DNA of 64,000 nucleotides from Hypericibacter sp963696655 (GCA_963696655.1 CAVOLB010000098.1:58747-122746); one strand, 5' to 3'. Counted from the stretch's first letter, positions 17,349 through 27,051 are shown. Notes: a model not told the origin generated them from the letters alone. Program-made: numbers and translations.

Positions 17349-18308
17349 ATGGCGAGTATCGACGCGACCGCAACCCCGACAGGCAACGACAAGCTGGCCC
17401 AGACCCGCGCCGAGGTGAGGCGGCGCGAGACGCTGAAACGCGCCGGGCTGCTGTCGCCGGCGATCCTGATCATCGTCGTCTTCGGCATCCTGCCGCTCTT
17501 CATCGTCCTGTTCTATTCGTTCCTCGAGGCCGGCGCCTATGGCGGCGTCGAATGGAAGTTCTCGGTCGACGCCTATGTGACCTTCCTCTTCAACCGCGAC
17601 CTGTTCGATCCGACGATCCTGCATTTCTCGCCTTCCTATCTGCAGATCTTCGCGCGCTCCTTCATCGTCGCCGGCGTCGCCACGGCCATCTGCCTGCTGG
17701 TGGGATTCCCGGCCGCCTATTTCATGGCGACGCGTCCGCCCAAGACGCGCAATCTCTGGCTCTTCCTGGTGACGCTGCCCTTCTGGACCAACCTCCTGGT
17801 GCGCAGCTTCGCGATGATGCTGATCATCCGCGACCAGGGGCTGATCAACGGTTTCCTGATGTGGACCGGGATCATCCAGCAGCCGATCGTGATGCTCTAC
17901 ACGCCCTTTGCCGTGGCGCTGGGCCTGCTCTACGCCTTCCTGCCCTTCATGGTGCTGCCGCTCTATGCCAGCCTCGAGAAGATCGACTTCCGGCTGGTCG
18001 AGGCCGGGTTCGACCTCTATGCGACGCGCGGCCAGGTGCTGCGGCGGATCATCATCCCGCTGGCCAGGCCCGGCATCATCGCCGGCTGCATCCTGGTCTT
18101 CATTCCGGGTCTCGGCGCCTATATCACGCCGGCGCTCCTGGGCGGCGGGCGCGATCTGATGATCGGCAATCTGATCGCCCAGCAGTTCGGCACCGGGCGC
18201 AACTGGCCCTTCGGCTCGGCCATGGCGCTGATCCTGATGGCCGTGGTGCTGGTCTTCCTGATGATCTATGCGAGCGTCACCGGCCGCCAGAAGGTGCGCC
18301 ATGGCTGA
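17349..18308 (+). CDS. potB: Polyamine ABC transporter permease (PotB/PotH-like)
   Basis: The 319-residue protein has six membrane helices and the EAA coupling loop (EAGFDLYATRGQVLRRIIIPLARPGI). ATG at 17349 is preferred over the in-frame TTG at 17331, which overlaps the potA stop. The 3' end overlaps the second permease by 8 bp. Confidence 0.92.
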   Translation: MASIDATATPTGNDKLAQTRAEVRRRETLKRAGLLSPAILIIVVFGILPLFIVLFYSFLEAGAYGGVEWKFSVDAYVTFLFNRDLFDPTILHFSPSYLQIFARSFIVAGVATAICLLVGFPAAYFMATRPPKTRNLWLFLVTLPFWTNLLVRSFAMMLIIRDQGLINGFLMWTGIIQQPIVMLYTPFAVALGLLYAFLPFMVLPLYASLEKIDFRLVEAGFDLYATRGQVLRRIIIPLARPGIIAGCILVFIPGLGAYITPALLGGGRDLMIGNLIAQQFGTGRNWPFGSAMALILMAVVLVFLMIYASVTGRQKVRHG

Positions 18309-19152
18309 CGTGACAGCGCCCGCTCCCTTCGTCGCCACCCGCCGCCAGCGGCGGATGCTCGACATGACTTATCAGCCGGGCTTCCGCACGATCGCCTATT
18401 TCTGCCTCTTCATGCTCTATGCGCCGATCCTGGTGCTGGTGATCTATTCCTTCAACGCCAACCGTTCGGTCACGATCTGGACCGGATTCAGCATCGACTG
18501 GTTCATCAAGGTCGTGAGCAACGACCAGATCAAGAATGCGGCGCTGACCTCGTTCAAGATTGCGGTGGTCGCCACCATCGGCGCCACCATCGCCGCCACG
18601 GCCGCCGCCCTCGCCACCACGCGCACCACGCCCTATCGGGGCCTCGCCAGCGTCTATGTCGTCATCAACCTGCCTTTGATGGTGCCGGAGATCGTCACGG
18701 CGGTCGCGACCCTTTCCTTCTTCGCCATGGGACGCACGCTGCTGGGGATCGACCTGGGCCTCGCCAATCTGATGCTGGCCCATATGGTCTTCTGCATTCC
18801 CTTCGCCTATCTGCCGATCCGCGCCCGGCTCGAGGATATGGACCGGACGCTGGAGCAGGCCGCGGCCGACCTCTATGCCAGCCCCTGGCACGCCTTCCGG
18901 CGGGTGACCCTGCCGCTGCTGACCCCCGGCATCGTCGCCGGCGCGATGCTGGCCTTCATCACGTCGATCGACGACGTCACCATCACCACCCTGGTCGCGG
19001 GTCCCGGCCAGACCACGCTGCCGATCTACATTTTCGGCCAGATAAGGCGCGGCATAACGCCTGAAACCAATGCGGTTTCGACGATTATGCTGGTGGTTTC
19101 CGTGCTATTGGTTAGCTTGTTCTTCTTCCTCGCGCAGAGGCGGAAGAAGTAA
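18301..19152 (+). CDS. potC: Polyamine ABC transporter permease (PotC/PotI-like)
   Basis: The 283-residue permease has six membrane helices and an EAA loop (QAAADLYASPWHAFRRVTLPLLTPGI). Its start lies inside the preceding permease gene. With PotB it would form the heterodimeric channel. Confidence 0.92.
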   Translation: MADVTAPAPFVATRRQRRMLDMTYQPGFRTIAYFCLFMLYAPILVLVIYSFNANRSVTIWTGFSIDWFIKVVSNDQIKNAALTSFKIAVVATIGATIAATAAALATTRTTPYRGLASVYVVINLPLMVPEIVTAVATLSFFAMGRTLLGIDLGLANLMLAHMVFCIPFAYLPIRARLEDMDRTLEQAAADLYASPWHAFRRVTLPLLTPGIVAGAMLAFITSIDDVTITTLVAGPGQTTLPIYIFGQIRRGITPETNAVSTIMLVVSVLLVSLFFFLAQRRKK

Positions 19153-19194
19153 CTCCGGCCTTCGACCGGATCGTTTGAGAGAAAGGAACTTTCT

Positions 19195-20391
19195 ATGAGG
19201 AATCGCCTTTTCGGCGGCCTGGTCGGCGTGGCGGTCGCCTTTGCGGCGCTGACGCTGGGCGGCTGCGACGAGAAGAAGGAAGAGCAGGCATCAAGCTCGA
19301 CCTCGACCACCGACAGCAGCTCCTCGACCGCGTCGACCACCACCGCGACGACGGACACGAGTGCGAGCTCCTCGAGCACGACGAGCACGCCGACCACCAC
19401 CACCCAGGAAGCGGCGGCGACGCCCGAGGGCGGCGAGCTCCATATCTACAACTGGGGCAACTACACCAACCCCGACCTGATCAAGAAGTTCGAGGACACC
19501 TACAAGGTGAAGGTCACCCTCGACGATTACGATTCCAACGAGGTGATGCTGGCCAAGATCAAGGGCGGCGCCACGGGTTACGACATCGTCGTGCCGTCCG
19601 ACTACATGGTCGCGGTCATGATCAAGGAAGGCCTCCTCGAGGAGACCAAGCCCAATACGATGGAGAACTTCAAGAACGTCGATCCGCGCTGGGTCGATGT
19701 CTATTGGGACAAGGGCCGCAACTACACGGTTCCCTGGCAGTGGGGCACGACCGCCTTCACCGTCAACACCGACGTCTACAAGGGCGACATCAACACCTAC
19801 AAGCTGATCTTCGACCCGCCGCCGGAGCTGCAGGGGCGCATCAACATGCTCGATGACATGAACGAGGTCATCAATGCGGGCCTGCGCTATCTGAACCTGC
19901 CCCGCTGCAACAAGAACCCGGACGACCTGAAGAAGCTCACCGAGCTCCTGATGGGTTCGAAGAAATACTGGCGCACCTTCGACTATGCGACCATCGAGAA
20001 GCTGACCTCGAAGGACGTCGACCTGTCGCAGCAGTGGAACGGCGCGTCCTTGCGCGTCCGCACCCAGATGCCCTCGATGGTCTATGCCTATCCGAAGGAA
20101 GGCCTGACCGGCTGGATGGACAATGTCGCCGTGCTCAAGGGCGCGCCCGACCTGGAGAACGCGAAGAAGTTCCAGAACTTCGTGATGGATCCGGAGAACG
20201 CCGCGCTCATCTCCAACTTCGCGAACTATGCCAACGGCATCGTCGGCAGCGAGAAGTTCTTGAAGAAGGAAATGGCCGACGCGCCGGAGATCATCATGCC
20301 GGCGAGCGCCCCGGCGCCCGAGTTCCTGCCGCCTTGCGACGACGATACGGTCAAGATGTACAACGCGATCTGGACCGAGCTGAAGAAGTAG
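19195..20391 (+). CDS. potD: Polyamine-binding lipoprotein (PotD/PotF-like) with Ser/Thr-rich linker
   Basis: The 398-residue protein has lipobox LGGC (Cys24), an unusual Ser/Thr-only tract at about residues 33-70, then a PotD-type domain starting GELHIYNWGNYTNPD and continuing VPSDYMVAVMIKEGLLEE, PWQWGTTAF and GWMDNVAVLKGAP. Most homologues are soluble Sec-exported proteins without such a linker. GAGAAAGGAAC precedes the ATG. A terminator follows, so the import operon ends here. Confidence 0.9.
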   Translation: MRNRLFGGLVGVAVAFAALTLGGCDEKKEEQASSSTSTTDSSSSTASTTTATTDTSASSSSTTSTPTTTTQEAAATPEGGELHIYNWGNYTNPDLIKKFEDTYKVKVTLDDYDSNEVMLAKIKGGATGYDIVVPSDYMVAVMIKEGLLEETKPNTMENFKNVDPRWVDVYWDKGRNYTVPWQWGTTAFTVNTDVYKGDINTYKLIFDPPPELQGRINMLDDMNEVINAGLRYLNLPRCNKNPDDLKKLTELLMGSKKYWRTFDYATIEKLTSKDVDLSQQWNGASLRVRTQMPSMVYAYPKEGLTGWMDNVAVLKGAPDLENAKKFQNFVMDPENAALISNFANYANGIVGSEKFLKKEMADAPEIIMPASAPAPEFLPPCDDDTVKMYNAIWTELKK

Positions 20392-20433
20392 GCGCCTTCG
20401 TCCGGCTTCGGCCGGGCGCCAGGAAATCGAACG

Positions 20434-20466
20434 AGGCCGGGTGGCATCTGCCGCCCGGCCTTTTTC
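20434..20466 (+). terminator. Rho-independent terminator of the polyamine import operon
   Basis: AGGCCGGG / CCCGGCCT with an inner GGC/GCC pair is followed directly by TTTTTC, 43 bp after the binding-protein stop. Stem and T-tract are canonical. Confidence 0.85.
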
Positions 20467-20613
20467 TTTGCCCGGCTCGGCAGCCATGACGGGCCGAAAA
20501 CCGGGGCTTGCGGAACCGCCCCGCGCTGCCGATTGTTCTCCCATTGCGCCCGGGTCCGGCCGGGGGCATTAAGAAGCCCGACCCTCGAGACCCATCCCAG
20601 GAATGCGACCCGC

Positions 20614-21645
20614 ATGAAGACCATTTTCACGGAAGACCACCGGCTGCAGGACGGCAAGTCCGAGCTCATCGACGGCAAGCTGATGCCTTGCTTCGAGATG
20701 CCGCGCCGGGCCGAGATCGTGATCGCGCGGGTGCGCGACCGGAAGCTGGGCGAGGTGGTGGCGCCGGAGAAGTTCGGCACCGACCCGATCCTGCGCGTCC
20801 ATAGGCCCGACTTCGTGCGCTTCCTCGAGACCGCCTGGGGCGAGTGGGTGCAGCAGCATGGCAGTTACGATGCGCTGCCGCTCAACTGGCTCGCGCCGGG
20901 CATGCGCCGGATCCTGCCCGAGACCATCGACGGCAAGCTCTCCTATTACTCCTTCGATGCCGGCACCCCGATCACCGCCGGCACTTGGCGCGCGGCCGTC
21001 GCCGCGACCGAGGTGGCGATGACGGGCATGAAGCTGGTGAAGGGCGGCGAGCGCGGCGCCTTCGCCCTCTGCCGCCCGCCCGGTCATCATGCGGGTTCCG
21101 ACTATTACGGCGGCTACTGTTTCTTCAACAATGCCGCGATCGCGGCCCAGGGCTTCCGCGACGGCGGCGCGGCGCGGGTGGCGGTGCTCGATGTCGATTA
21201 CCACCATGGCAACGGCACCCAGGAGATCTTCTACAAGCGCGACGATGTGCTGACGATCTCCATCCATGCCGACCCGAAGCAGGAATTTCCCTTCTTCCTC
21301 GGCCATGCCGACGAGCGCGGCGAGGGCAGGGGCGAGGGCTTCCACCTCAACCTGCCGCTGCCCTGGGGCATCGGCTGGGCCGAATATGGCACGGCGCTCG
21401 ACACCGCCATGCGCCGGCTGACCGAGTTCGCGCCCGACGCCATCGTGGTCTCGCTCGGCGTCGACACCTTCGAGAAGGACCCGATCTCGAAATTCAAGCT
21501 GAAGCATGAGGACTATATCCGCATCGGCGAGGCCGTCGCCGCCGCCGGCAAGCCGACGCTCTTCGTCATGGAGGGCGGCTATGCCGTCGAGGAGCTCGGC
21601 GTCAACGCCGTGAACGTCCTGCAGGGTTTCGAAGCGAAAGTTTAG
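20614..21645 (+). CDS. aphA: Histone-deacetylase-fold acetylpolyamine amidohydrolase, copy 1
   Basis: The 343-residue enzyme is expected to release acetate from N-acetylated polyamines. Residue numbers coincide with those I recall for Mycoplana APAH: His158/His159 in RPPGHHA, Zn ligands Asp195 and His197 in DVDYHHGNGTQ, Asp284 in GVDTFEKD and Tyr323 in EGGY. ATG at 20614 gives the normal family length. The position after a polyamine importer supports the substrate class. The 343-residue size and the N-terminal loop are those of the dimeric polyamine enzymes rather than histone or acetoin deacetylases. Confidence 0.88.
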   Translation: MKTIFTEDHRLQDGKSELIDGKLMPCFEMPRRAEIVIARVRDRKLGEVVAPEKFGTDPILRVHRPDFVRFLETAWGEWVQQHGSYDALPLNWLAPGMRRILPETIDGKLSYYSFDAGTPITAGTWRAAVAATEVAMTGMKLVKGGERGAFALCRPPGHHAGSDYYGGYCFFNNAAIAAQGFRDGGAARVAVLDVDYHHGNGTQEIFYKRDDVLTISIHADPKQEFPFFLGHADERGEGRGEGFHLNLPLPWGIGWAEYGTALDTAMRRLTEFAPDAIVVSLGVDTFEKDPISKFKLKHEDYIRIGEAVAAAGKPTLFVMEGGYAVEELGVNAVNVLQGFEAKV

Positions 21646-21681
21646 TTGTCCACCCGCGAACGGCCGCGTTGGTTTGTTTTC

Positions 21682-21721
21682 CGCTTGCGGACGACCGCCC
21701 CGCCAACCCCGTCCGCAAGCG
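21682..21721. promoter_or_regulatory. Perfect 12-bp inverted repeat between the two amidohydrolase genes
   Basis: CGCTTGCGGACG (21682-21693) and CGTCCGCAAGCG (21710-21721) pair perfectly around a 16-nt loop. There is no T-tract on either strand, so this is either a transcript-stabilising/attenuating hairpin or an operator rather than a standard terminator. Confidence 0.5.
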
Positions 21722-21744
21722 TAAGGTAAGGATCGCCTCATCTC

Positions 21745-22785
21745 ATGATCACGATCGCCAGCGAGGATCACCGGCTTCATGCACCCAAGGGCGAGTTCTC
21801 GTTCGGCGAGTTCGTGCCGCCTTACGAGAATCCGCGCCGCGTCGACAGCATCCTCGCCCGCATCGCCGAGACGCGGCTGGGGCCGGTGCGCCCGCCCGAG
21901 CGCTTCGGCGCCGAACTGATCCGCAAGGTGCATAACGCGCCGCTGCTGGGTTTCCTCGAGAGCGCCTGGACGCAATGGCAGGCGCAGTTCGGGCCCGACG
22001 CGCCGCCGGCGCTGCCGCTGAGCTGGCCGGTCGGCGGCATGCGCCAGATCGAGCCCGAAGGCATCACCGGCAAGTTCGCCTTCTTCGCGCTCGACGCCTC
22101 GACCGCGATCACGCCCACCTCCTGGGCCGCGGTGCGCTCGGCCGTCGACGTGGCCCTGAGCGCACAGAAGCTCGTCGCCGGCGGCGAGCGCACGGCCTTC
22201 GCGCTCTGCCGCCCGCCCGGCCATCATGCGACGCCCGACAATTACGGCGGCTATTGCTTCGTCAACAATGCCGCGGTCGCGGCCGAGGCCTTCCGCCAGG
22301 CGGGCGCCGCGCGGGTCGCGGTGCTCGATGTCGACTACCACCATGGCAACGGCACGCAGGCGATCTTCTATCGCCGCCCGGACGTGATGTTCGCCTCGCT
22401 CCACGCCTCGCCCGAGACCACCTATCCCTATTTCAGCGGCTATGCCGACGAGATCGGCGAGGGGCCGGGGGAGGGCCTCAACGCGAACTACCCGCTGCGC
22501 CACGGCACGACCTGGAGCGCCTATGGCGCGGCGCTCGATCACGCGCTCGCGCGGATCGAAGGCTATGGTCCCGATGCGCTGGTGATCTCGCTCGGCGTCG
22601 ATACCTTCGAGAAGGACCCGATCTCGCATCTGAAGCTGCGCAGCGAGGATTACATCCGCATCGGCGAGGCGATCGCGCGCCTCAAGCGCCCGACCCTGTT
22701 CGTGATGGAAGGCGGCTACGCGATCGAGGAGCTGGGCCTCAACACCGTCAACCTGCTGCAGGGCTTCGAGGGCAAGGCCGGCTGA
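21745..22785 (+). CDS. Histone-deacetylase-fold acetylpolyamine amidohydrolase, copy 2
   Basis: The 346-residue paralogue of the preceding gene keeps all catalytic positions (His160/His161, Asp197, His199, Asp286, Tyr325). It differs in the N-terminal substrate loop and lacks the acidic PKQEF stretch (ASPETTYPYF instead), so the two may prefer different acetylated polyamines (inference). AAGGTAAGG lies upstream of the ATG. Confidence 0.87.
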   Translation: MITIASEDHRLHAPKGEFSFGEFVPPYENPRRVDSILARIAETRLGPVRPPERFGAELIRKVHNAPLLGFLESAWTQWQAQFGPDAPPALPLSWPVGGMRQIEPEGITGKFAFFALDASTAITPTSWAAVRSAVDVALSAQKLVAGGERTAFALCRPPGHHATPDNYGGYCFVNNAAVAAEAFRQAGAARVAVLDVDYHHGNGTQAIFYRRPDVMFASLHASPETTYPYFSGYADEIGEGPGEGLNANYPLRHGTTWSAYGAALDHALARIEGYGPDALVISLGVDTFEKDPISHLKLRSEDYIRIGEAIARLKRPTLFVMEGGYAIEELGLNTVNLLQGFEGKAG

Positions 22786-22789
22786 AAAC

Positions 22790-23536
22790 TCAGCCGCCGC
22801 TGCCGGTCCAGAGCCAGACGCGCAAGGGACCCAGCGCGCGGAAGCCCGCGTCCTGCGCCAGCGCCAGATCCTCGTCGCGCTCATAGCCCACGACCGGCAA
22901 ACCGGGTGCCCGCGCCTGCGCCTCGCGGCGGCAGTCGTTCCAGACCGAGGCGCGCGCGGCCTCGGGCCCGAACAGGTTCGACAGCCCGACCGCGCCGGCC
23001 GACAGGTTCAATACGCAGCCGGCCACGATCTCGTCACCGAGACGGCCGGCGAGGAGCGCGATCGCCGGATCCTGCAGCAGCGCCGGCTGGAAGATCGCGG
23101 CCGAGCCCGCCGAAAGATCGCGCCGCCAGGCCGTCTCCCAGGCCACGAGCTCGTCGGGACGCTCGACCCGGTGCCAGCGGATCGAAAGATCCTCCGCCGG
23201 CGCGGAAACCTCGTCGGGCGGCAGCCCGATCCAGCTCGCCTCGAACAGGCAATCGAACCCCAGCGCCGTCAGGTCCAGCGCCGAGAAGCTGTCCTTGACC
23301 GCCCAGGGCAGGGGCGGGCCGTTCTCGAGCAGCGCCGCCACGCGCTCGCGCTGCGCGGCCTGGCCATCGGCGGTCAGGGTGATCAGGTTGGGATAGAACA
23401 GCGGCAGCTTGCCGTCGCTGAACCAGAGCTCTCTCGTGAAGCGGCCGCCGGCCCCATGGCTGCGCGCGACCGCATCGCACCAGTCGGCATTGTTGCGCGC
23501 CGCTTGCACGGTCGCGATGTCGCTTTCCTTGGTCAT
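22790..23536 (-). CDS. GNAT-fold-like hypothetical protein
   Basis: The 248-residue protein has no signal peptide. The second half (LLAGRLGDEIVAGCVLNLSAGAVGLSNLFGP... LPVVGYERDEDLALAQDAGFRALGPLRVW) has the strand-helix pattern of acetyltransferase-like proteins, including the final GF--LG-L-VW strand, but the acetyl-CoA loop is weak. Its ATG at 23536 abuts the stop of the upstream TPR gene (23537), so the pair is an operon. It converges on the amidohydrolase gene with 4 bp between stops. Confidence 0.6.
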   Translation of the reverse strand: MTKESDIATVQAARNNADWCDAVARSHGAGGRFTRELWFSDGKLPLFYPNLITLTADGQAAQRERVAALLENGPPLPWAVKDSFSALDLTALGFDCLFEASWIGLPPDEVSAPAEDLSIRWHRVERPDELVAWETAWRRDLSAGSAAIFQPALLQDPAIALLAGRLGDEIVAGCVLNLSAGAVGLSNLFGPEAARASVWNDCRREAQARAPGLPVVGYERDEDLALAQDAGFRALGPLRVWLWTGSGG

Positions 23537-25234
23537 TCAGTCGGGCCGGCCGATGGGCTCGGCGTCGCGGCCCTGCACCAGCCAATCCGCCAGCGCCCGC
23601 TCGAGCCGGGCGAAGACGCCATCCCAGTCGCCGACCGCGGTCTGCCGGAACAGCCGCAGGTTCGGGTACCAGCTCGACCGCTCCGGATCGAAATGCCACA
23701 TCCAGCCGGCGCGATGGGGCAGCAGCACCCAGCCCTCGGCCCCCAGGGCGCCCGCGAGATGCGCGACCGCCGTGTCGATGGTGATGACGAGATCGAGCCG
23801 CGCGATCGCGGCCGCGGTGTCGGCGAAGTCGCGCACCAGCGGCGCCAGATCGACGATGCGGCCCTGCCCCTCGCGCGCGATGTCGGCGGCGGCCGGCCCG
23901 ATCTGCAGGCTGAAGAAGGAGAGATCGAAACGCTGCGCGAGCCGCACGAAGCGATCCAGCGTCGTGCTGCGATGGGGGTCGGGATGGCGGTTGCCGACCC
24001 AGACGATGCCGATGCGCGGGGTTGTTGCCGACTGCAGCTCGTTCCAGGGCGCGTCGGCGTCGGGCGCCTTGAGATAGGGGATCGGACCCGGCAGATCCTT
24101 CGCCTGGATGCCCAGGGCCAGTCCCAGATCGAGCAGCGGGTAATGCGCGCCATAGGGCGGCAAGGTCGCTGCGAAATCCGCCGCCTCGCCCAGGCCCGGC
24201 AGCCCAGCCAGCAGACGCAGCAGCGGCGCCTGGCAGGCCAGGATGAGATGCGGCGTCAGACGGGCGACGGCCGGCAGGTAGCGCGCGAACTGGATCACAT
24301 TGCCGTAGCCCTGCTCGCCCCAGACCAGCAGCGGCTTGTCGATGGGCTTGCCGTCCCAGAGCGGACCCGGCGGCGGCGGCACCCGTTGCGGGCGCTCGAA
24401 GCGGCGCGCATAGCGCTGCCAGCCCTCGGGCCAGCGCTGCAGCCGCATCAGCGAATGCGCCAGGTTCCAGGTGAGGGACGGATGGTTGGGCGCCGCTGCG
24501 GCCGCCCGTTCGAGCAGTGTCACCGCCTCGGCCTCGCGTGCCGGATCGCGGGCCGCGAGCACCGCCGCCAGGGTCAGCGAGGATTCGGGCACCTGAGGGG
24601 CGAGCGCGAGCAGCCGGCGCGCCAAGGTCTCGGCTTCCGGCAACGCGCCCTGCCGGCGCAGCAGCATCGCCAGATTGTTGAGCAGGGCCGGATGCTGCGG
24701 CGCCAGCGCGACCGCCGCGCGCAGCGATTGCTCGGCTTCTGCCAGATGCGCCGCCTCTTCCGCCGGATCGAGATCGGCCCAGGCGATCTCGATCTCGGCC
24801 CGCGCGCGCAAGGCCGCCAGCCGCTCCGATGGTGGCGTCGCCGCGCTCACCTCTTCGAGCAGAGCCCGCGCGCGACGGAATTCGGTCTTGGCCGCGAGCA
24901 GCCGCGCCAGTTCGAGGCGCACCGGCACCGAGCCGGGCTCGAGCGAATGCGCCAGCTCGAGCGGCGCCTGGGCCGCGGCGGGATCGCCTTCGGCGAGGAA
25001 GATGCGCGCCAGCATGAAATGCGTCGCGGCGTCGGCCTCGGGGCTGGCGATGAGCTCGACCAGCAGCGCCTTGGCTTCGGCGAAGGCGCGCCGTTCCAGC
25101 AGCAGCAAAGCGAGGTTGTGGCGCGCCGAGCGGACGTCGACGCCGGCCGCGATCGCCTGCCGGTAGAGAGCTTCGGCGGAAGCGGCCTGGCCGGCCTGAT
25201 GCGCCCGAAGGGCTTGCTTGAAATAACTGGTCAT
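23537..25234 (-). CDS. TPR protein with C-terminal glycosyltransferase-like domain
   Basis: The 565-residue protein has about eight TPR units (residues 1-255; QALRAHQAGQAASAEALYRQAIAAG opens the array) and a C-terminal nucleotide-sugar-transferase-like fold marked by WGEQGYGNVIQFARYLPAV and VITIDTAVAHLAGALG. Such proteins resemble the O-GlcNAc-transferase/GT9 type and are common in alphaproteobacteria; the acceptor is unknown. It could take part in protein or surface glycosylation. Confidence 0.78.
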   Translation of the reverse strand: MTSYFKQALRAHQAGQAASAEALYRQAIAAGVDVRSARHNLALLLLERRAFAEAKALLVELIASPEADAATHFMLARIFLAEGDPAAAQAPLELAHSLEPGSVPVRLELARLLAAKTEFRRARALLEEVSAATPPSERLAALRARAEIEIAWADLDPAEEAAHLAEAEQSLRAAVALAPQHPALLNNLAMLLRRQGALPEAETLARRLLALAPQVPESSLTLAAVLAARDPAREAEAVTLLERAAAAAPNHPSLTWNLAHSLMRLQRWPEGWQRYARRFERPQRVPPPPGPLWDGKPIDKPLLVWGEQGYGNVIQFARYLPAVARLTPHLILACQAPLLRLLAGLPGLGEAADFAATLPPYGAHYPLLDLGLALGIQAKDLPGPIPYLKAPDADAPWNELQSATTPRIGIVWVGNRHPDPHRSTTLDRFVRLAQRFDLSFFSLQIGPAAADIAREGQGRIVDLAPLVRDFADTAAAIARLDLVITIDTAVAHLAGALGAEGWVLLPHRAGWMWHFDPERSSWYPNLRLFRQTAVGDWDGVFARLERALADWLVQGRDAEPIGRPD

Positions 25235-25427
25235 GACGGAGGGAGCCGCGTCGGGAGATCGGTCGGACGATCAGCCCATCTTCCCCAACCCGGCCGGCTT
25301 GGCAATGGTGGCTTGACAGGGAACAATCTATGAACGAGTATCGACGATATAAATACTAATATAGGTTGTAGATGCCCAGGCATTGGAAGCAGCGACATTC
25401 GAACCGGCGGCATCAGAAGGAGCGGCG
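25235..25427. promoter_or_regulatory. Divergent control region, TPR gene and comM
   Basis: The 193-bp gap contains an AT-rich core near 25345-25370 (GATATAAATACTAATATAGG) that stands out from the surroundings and probably holds the promoter of comM, the TPR gene or both. I see no clear operator. Confidence 0.35.
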
Positions 25428-27041
25428 ATGGATGGCGCGGTGACGGCGGCGGCCCCGGAGACCGGCCGCGCCCGCCCGGCCGGATGGGGCGGCACGCCCA
25501 AGCCCGGCGGACGGATCGCCAGCGTGGCGTTCCACGGTATCGAAGTGCTGGGGGTCGATGTGCAGGTCCAGACCGCGAGCGGCCTGCCCGTCTTCGCCGT
25601 GGTCGGACTGCCGGACAAGGCGGTGGGCGAAAGCCGCGAGCGGGTCCGCGCCGCCCTGGCGTCGCTGGGGCTGGCGCTGCCCCCCAAGCGCATCATCGTC
25701 AATCTGGCGCCCGCCGACCTCAACAAGGAAGGCAGCCATTTCGATCTGCCGATCGCGCTGGCGCTGCTGGCAACGATGGGCGTGCTGCCGGGCGCCGAGC
25801 TCAACCGCTATGCGGCCCTGGGCGAGCTGGGGCTGGACGGACGGATCGCCGCCGTGGCCGGCGTGCTGCCCGCCGCCATCAGCGCCGCGCAGATGGGGCT
25901 GGGCCTCATCTGTCCCGCCGAGCAGGGCGGCGAGGCCGCCTGGGCCGGCGAGATCGAGGTGGTCGCGGCGCCCAGCCTGCTCGCCCTCATCAATCATTTT
26001 CGCGGCAGCCAGGTCTTGCGCCCGCCCGAGCCCAAGATCGCGCTGCAGGAAGGCGCATTCCTCGATCTCGCCGACATCAAGGGCCAGGAGAGCGCCAAGC
26101 GCGCGCTCGAGATCGCCGCGGTCGGATCGCACAACCTGCTGATGATCGGCCCGCCTGGTTCCGGCAAATCGATGCTGGCCCAGCGCCTGCCGGGAATCCT
26201 CCCGCCGCTCGAGCCGGCCGAGGCGCTCGAGGTCAGCATGATCCATTCGGTCGCGGGCAGTCTCGCCGGCGGGCGCTTGCTGCGCCGCCGGCCGTTCCGC
26301 GATCCGCATCATTCGGCGACCCTGGCGGCCCTCACCGGTGGCGGCCCGCGCGCCAAGCCCGGCGAGGTCTCGCTCGCCCATCTGGGCGTGCTGTTCCTCG
26401 ACGAGCTGCCGGAGTTCCCGCGCAGCGCGCTCGAATCGCTGCGCCAGCCGCTGGAGAGCGGCCGCGTCACGGTCGCGCGCGCCGCCGCCCATGTCACCTA
26501 TCCCGCGCGCTTCCAGCTCATCGCAGCGATGAATCCCTGCCGCTGCGGCCATCTCGGCGACATGACCCGCGCCTGCGGGCGCCAGCCGCGCTGCGGCCAG
26601 GATTACCAAGCGAAGCTGTCGGGACCGCTGCTCGATCGCCTCGATCTCGCGATTGAGGTGCCGGCGGTCAGCGCCAGCGACCTGACCCTGCCGCCCTCGG
26701 CCGAGCGCAGCGCCGACGTCGCGGCCCGCGTCGCCGCCGCGCGGGCGTTCCACCATGAGCGCGTCAAGCGCCTCCTCGACAGCATGAGCGCACCGCCGTC
26801 CTCGGCGCCGCGCTGCAATGCCGAGCTCGACGGACGCTGGCTCGAGGAACTGGCCGCCCCCGACAGCGAAGGTCGCCGGCTCCTCGGCAACGCGGTCGAG
26901 CGTTTCCACCTCTCGGCGCGGGGCTATCATCGAATCCTGAAATTGGCCCGCAGCCTCGCCGACCTCGAAGCCGAGCCGCAGATCCGCCGCGTCCACATCG
27001 CCGAGGCGCTGTCCTACCGGCAGATTCAAGCCGGCCCGTAG
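25428..27041 (+). CDS. comM: ComM/YifB Mg-chelatase-like AAA+ helicase
   Basis: The 537-residue protein starts with a Lon-protease-like domain (GIEVLGVDVQVQTASGLPVFAVVGLPDKAVGESRERVR in outline), then an AAA+ core with Walker A GPPGSGKS (241-248) and Walker B VLFLDELPEF, the CRCGH-type zinc-like cluster NPCRCGHLGD and a C-terminal Mg-chelatase domain. ComM drives branch migration during natural transformation. ATG at 25428 follows AGAAGGAG; the first 27 residues are a Gly/Ala/Pro-rich extension. Confidence 0.94.
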   Translation: MDGAVTAAAPETGRARPAGWGGTPKPGGRIASVAFHGIEVLGVDVQVQTASGLPVFAVVGLPDKAVGESRERVRAALASLGLALPPKRIIVNLAPADLNKEGSHFDLPIALALLATMGVLPGAELNRYAALGELGLDGRIAAVAGVLPAAISAAQMGLGLICPAEQGGEAAWAGEIEVVAAPSLLALINHFRGSQVLRPPEPKIALQEGAFLDLADIKGQESAKRALEIAAVGSHNLLMIGPPGSGKSMLAQRLPGILPPLEPAEALEVSMIHSVAGSLAGGRLLRRRPFRDPHHSATLAALTGGGPRAKPGEVSLAHLGVLFLDELPEFPRSALESLRQPLESGRVTVARAAAHVTYPARFQLIAAMNPCRCGHLGDMTRACGRQPRCGQDYQAKLSGPLLDRLDLAIEVPAVSASDLTLPPSAERSADVAARVAAARAFHHERVKRLLDSMSAPPSSAPRCNAELDGRWLEELAAPDSEGRRLLGNAVERFHLSARGYHRILKLARSLADLEAEPQIRRVHIAEALSYRQIQAGP

Positions 27042-27051
27042 CCGCGATTCT

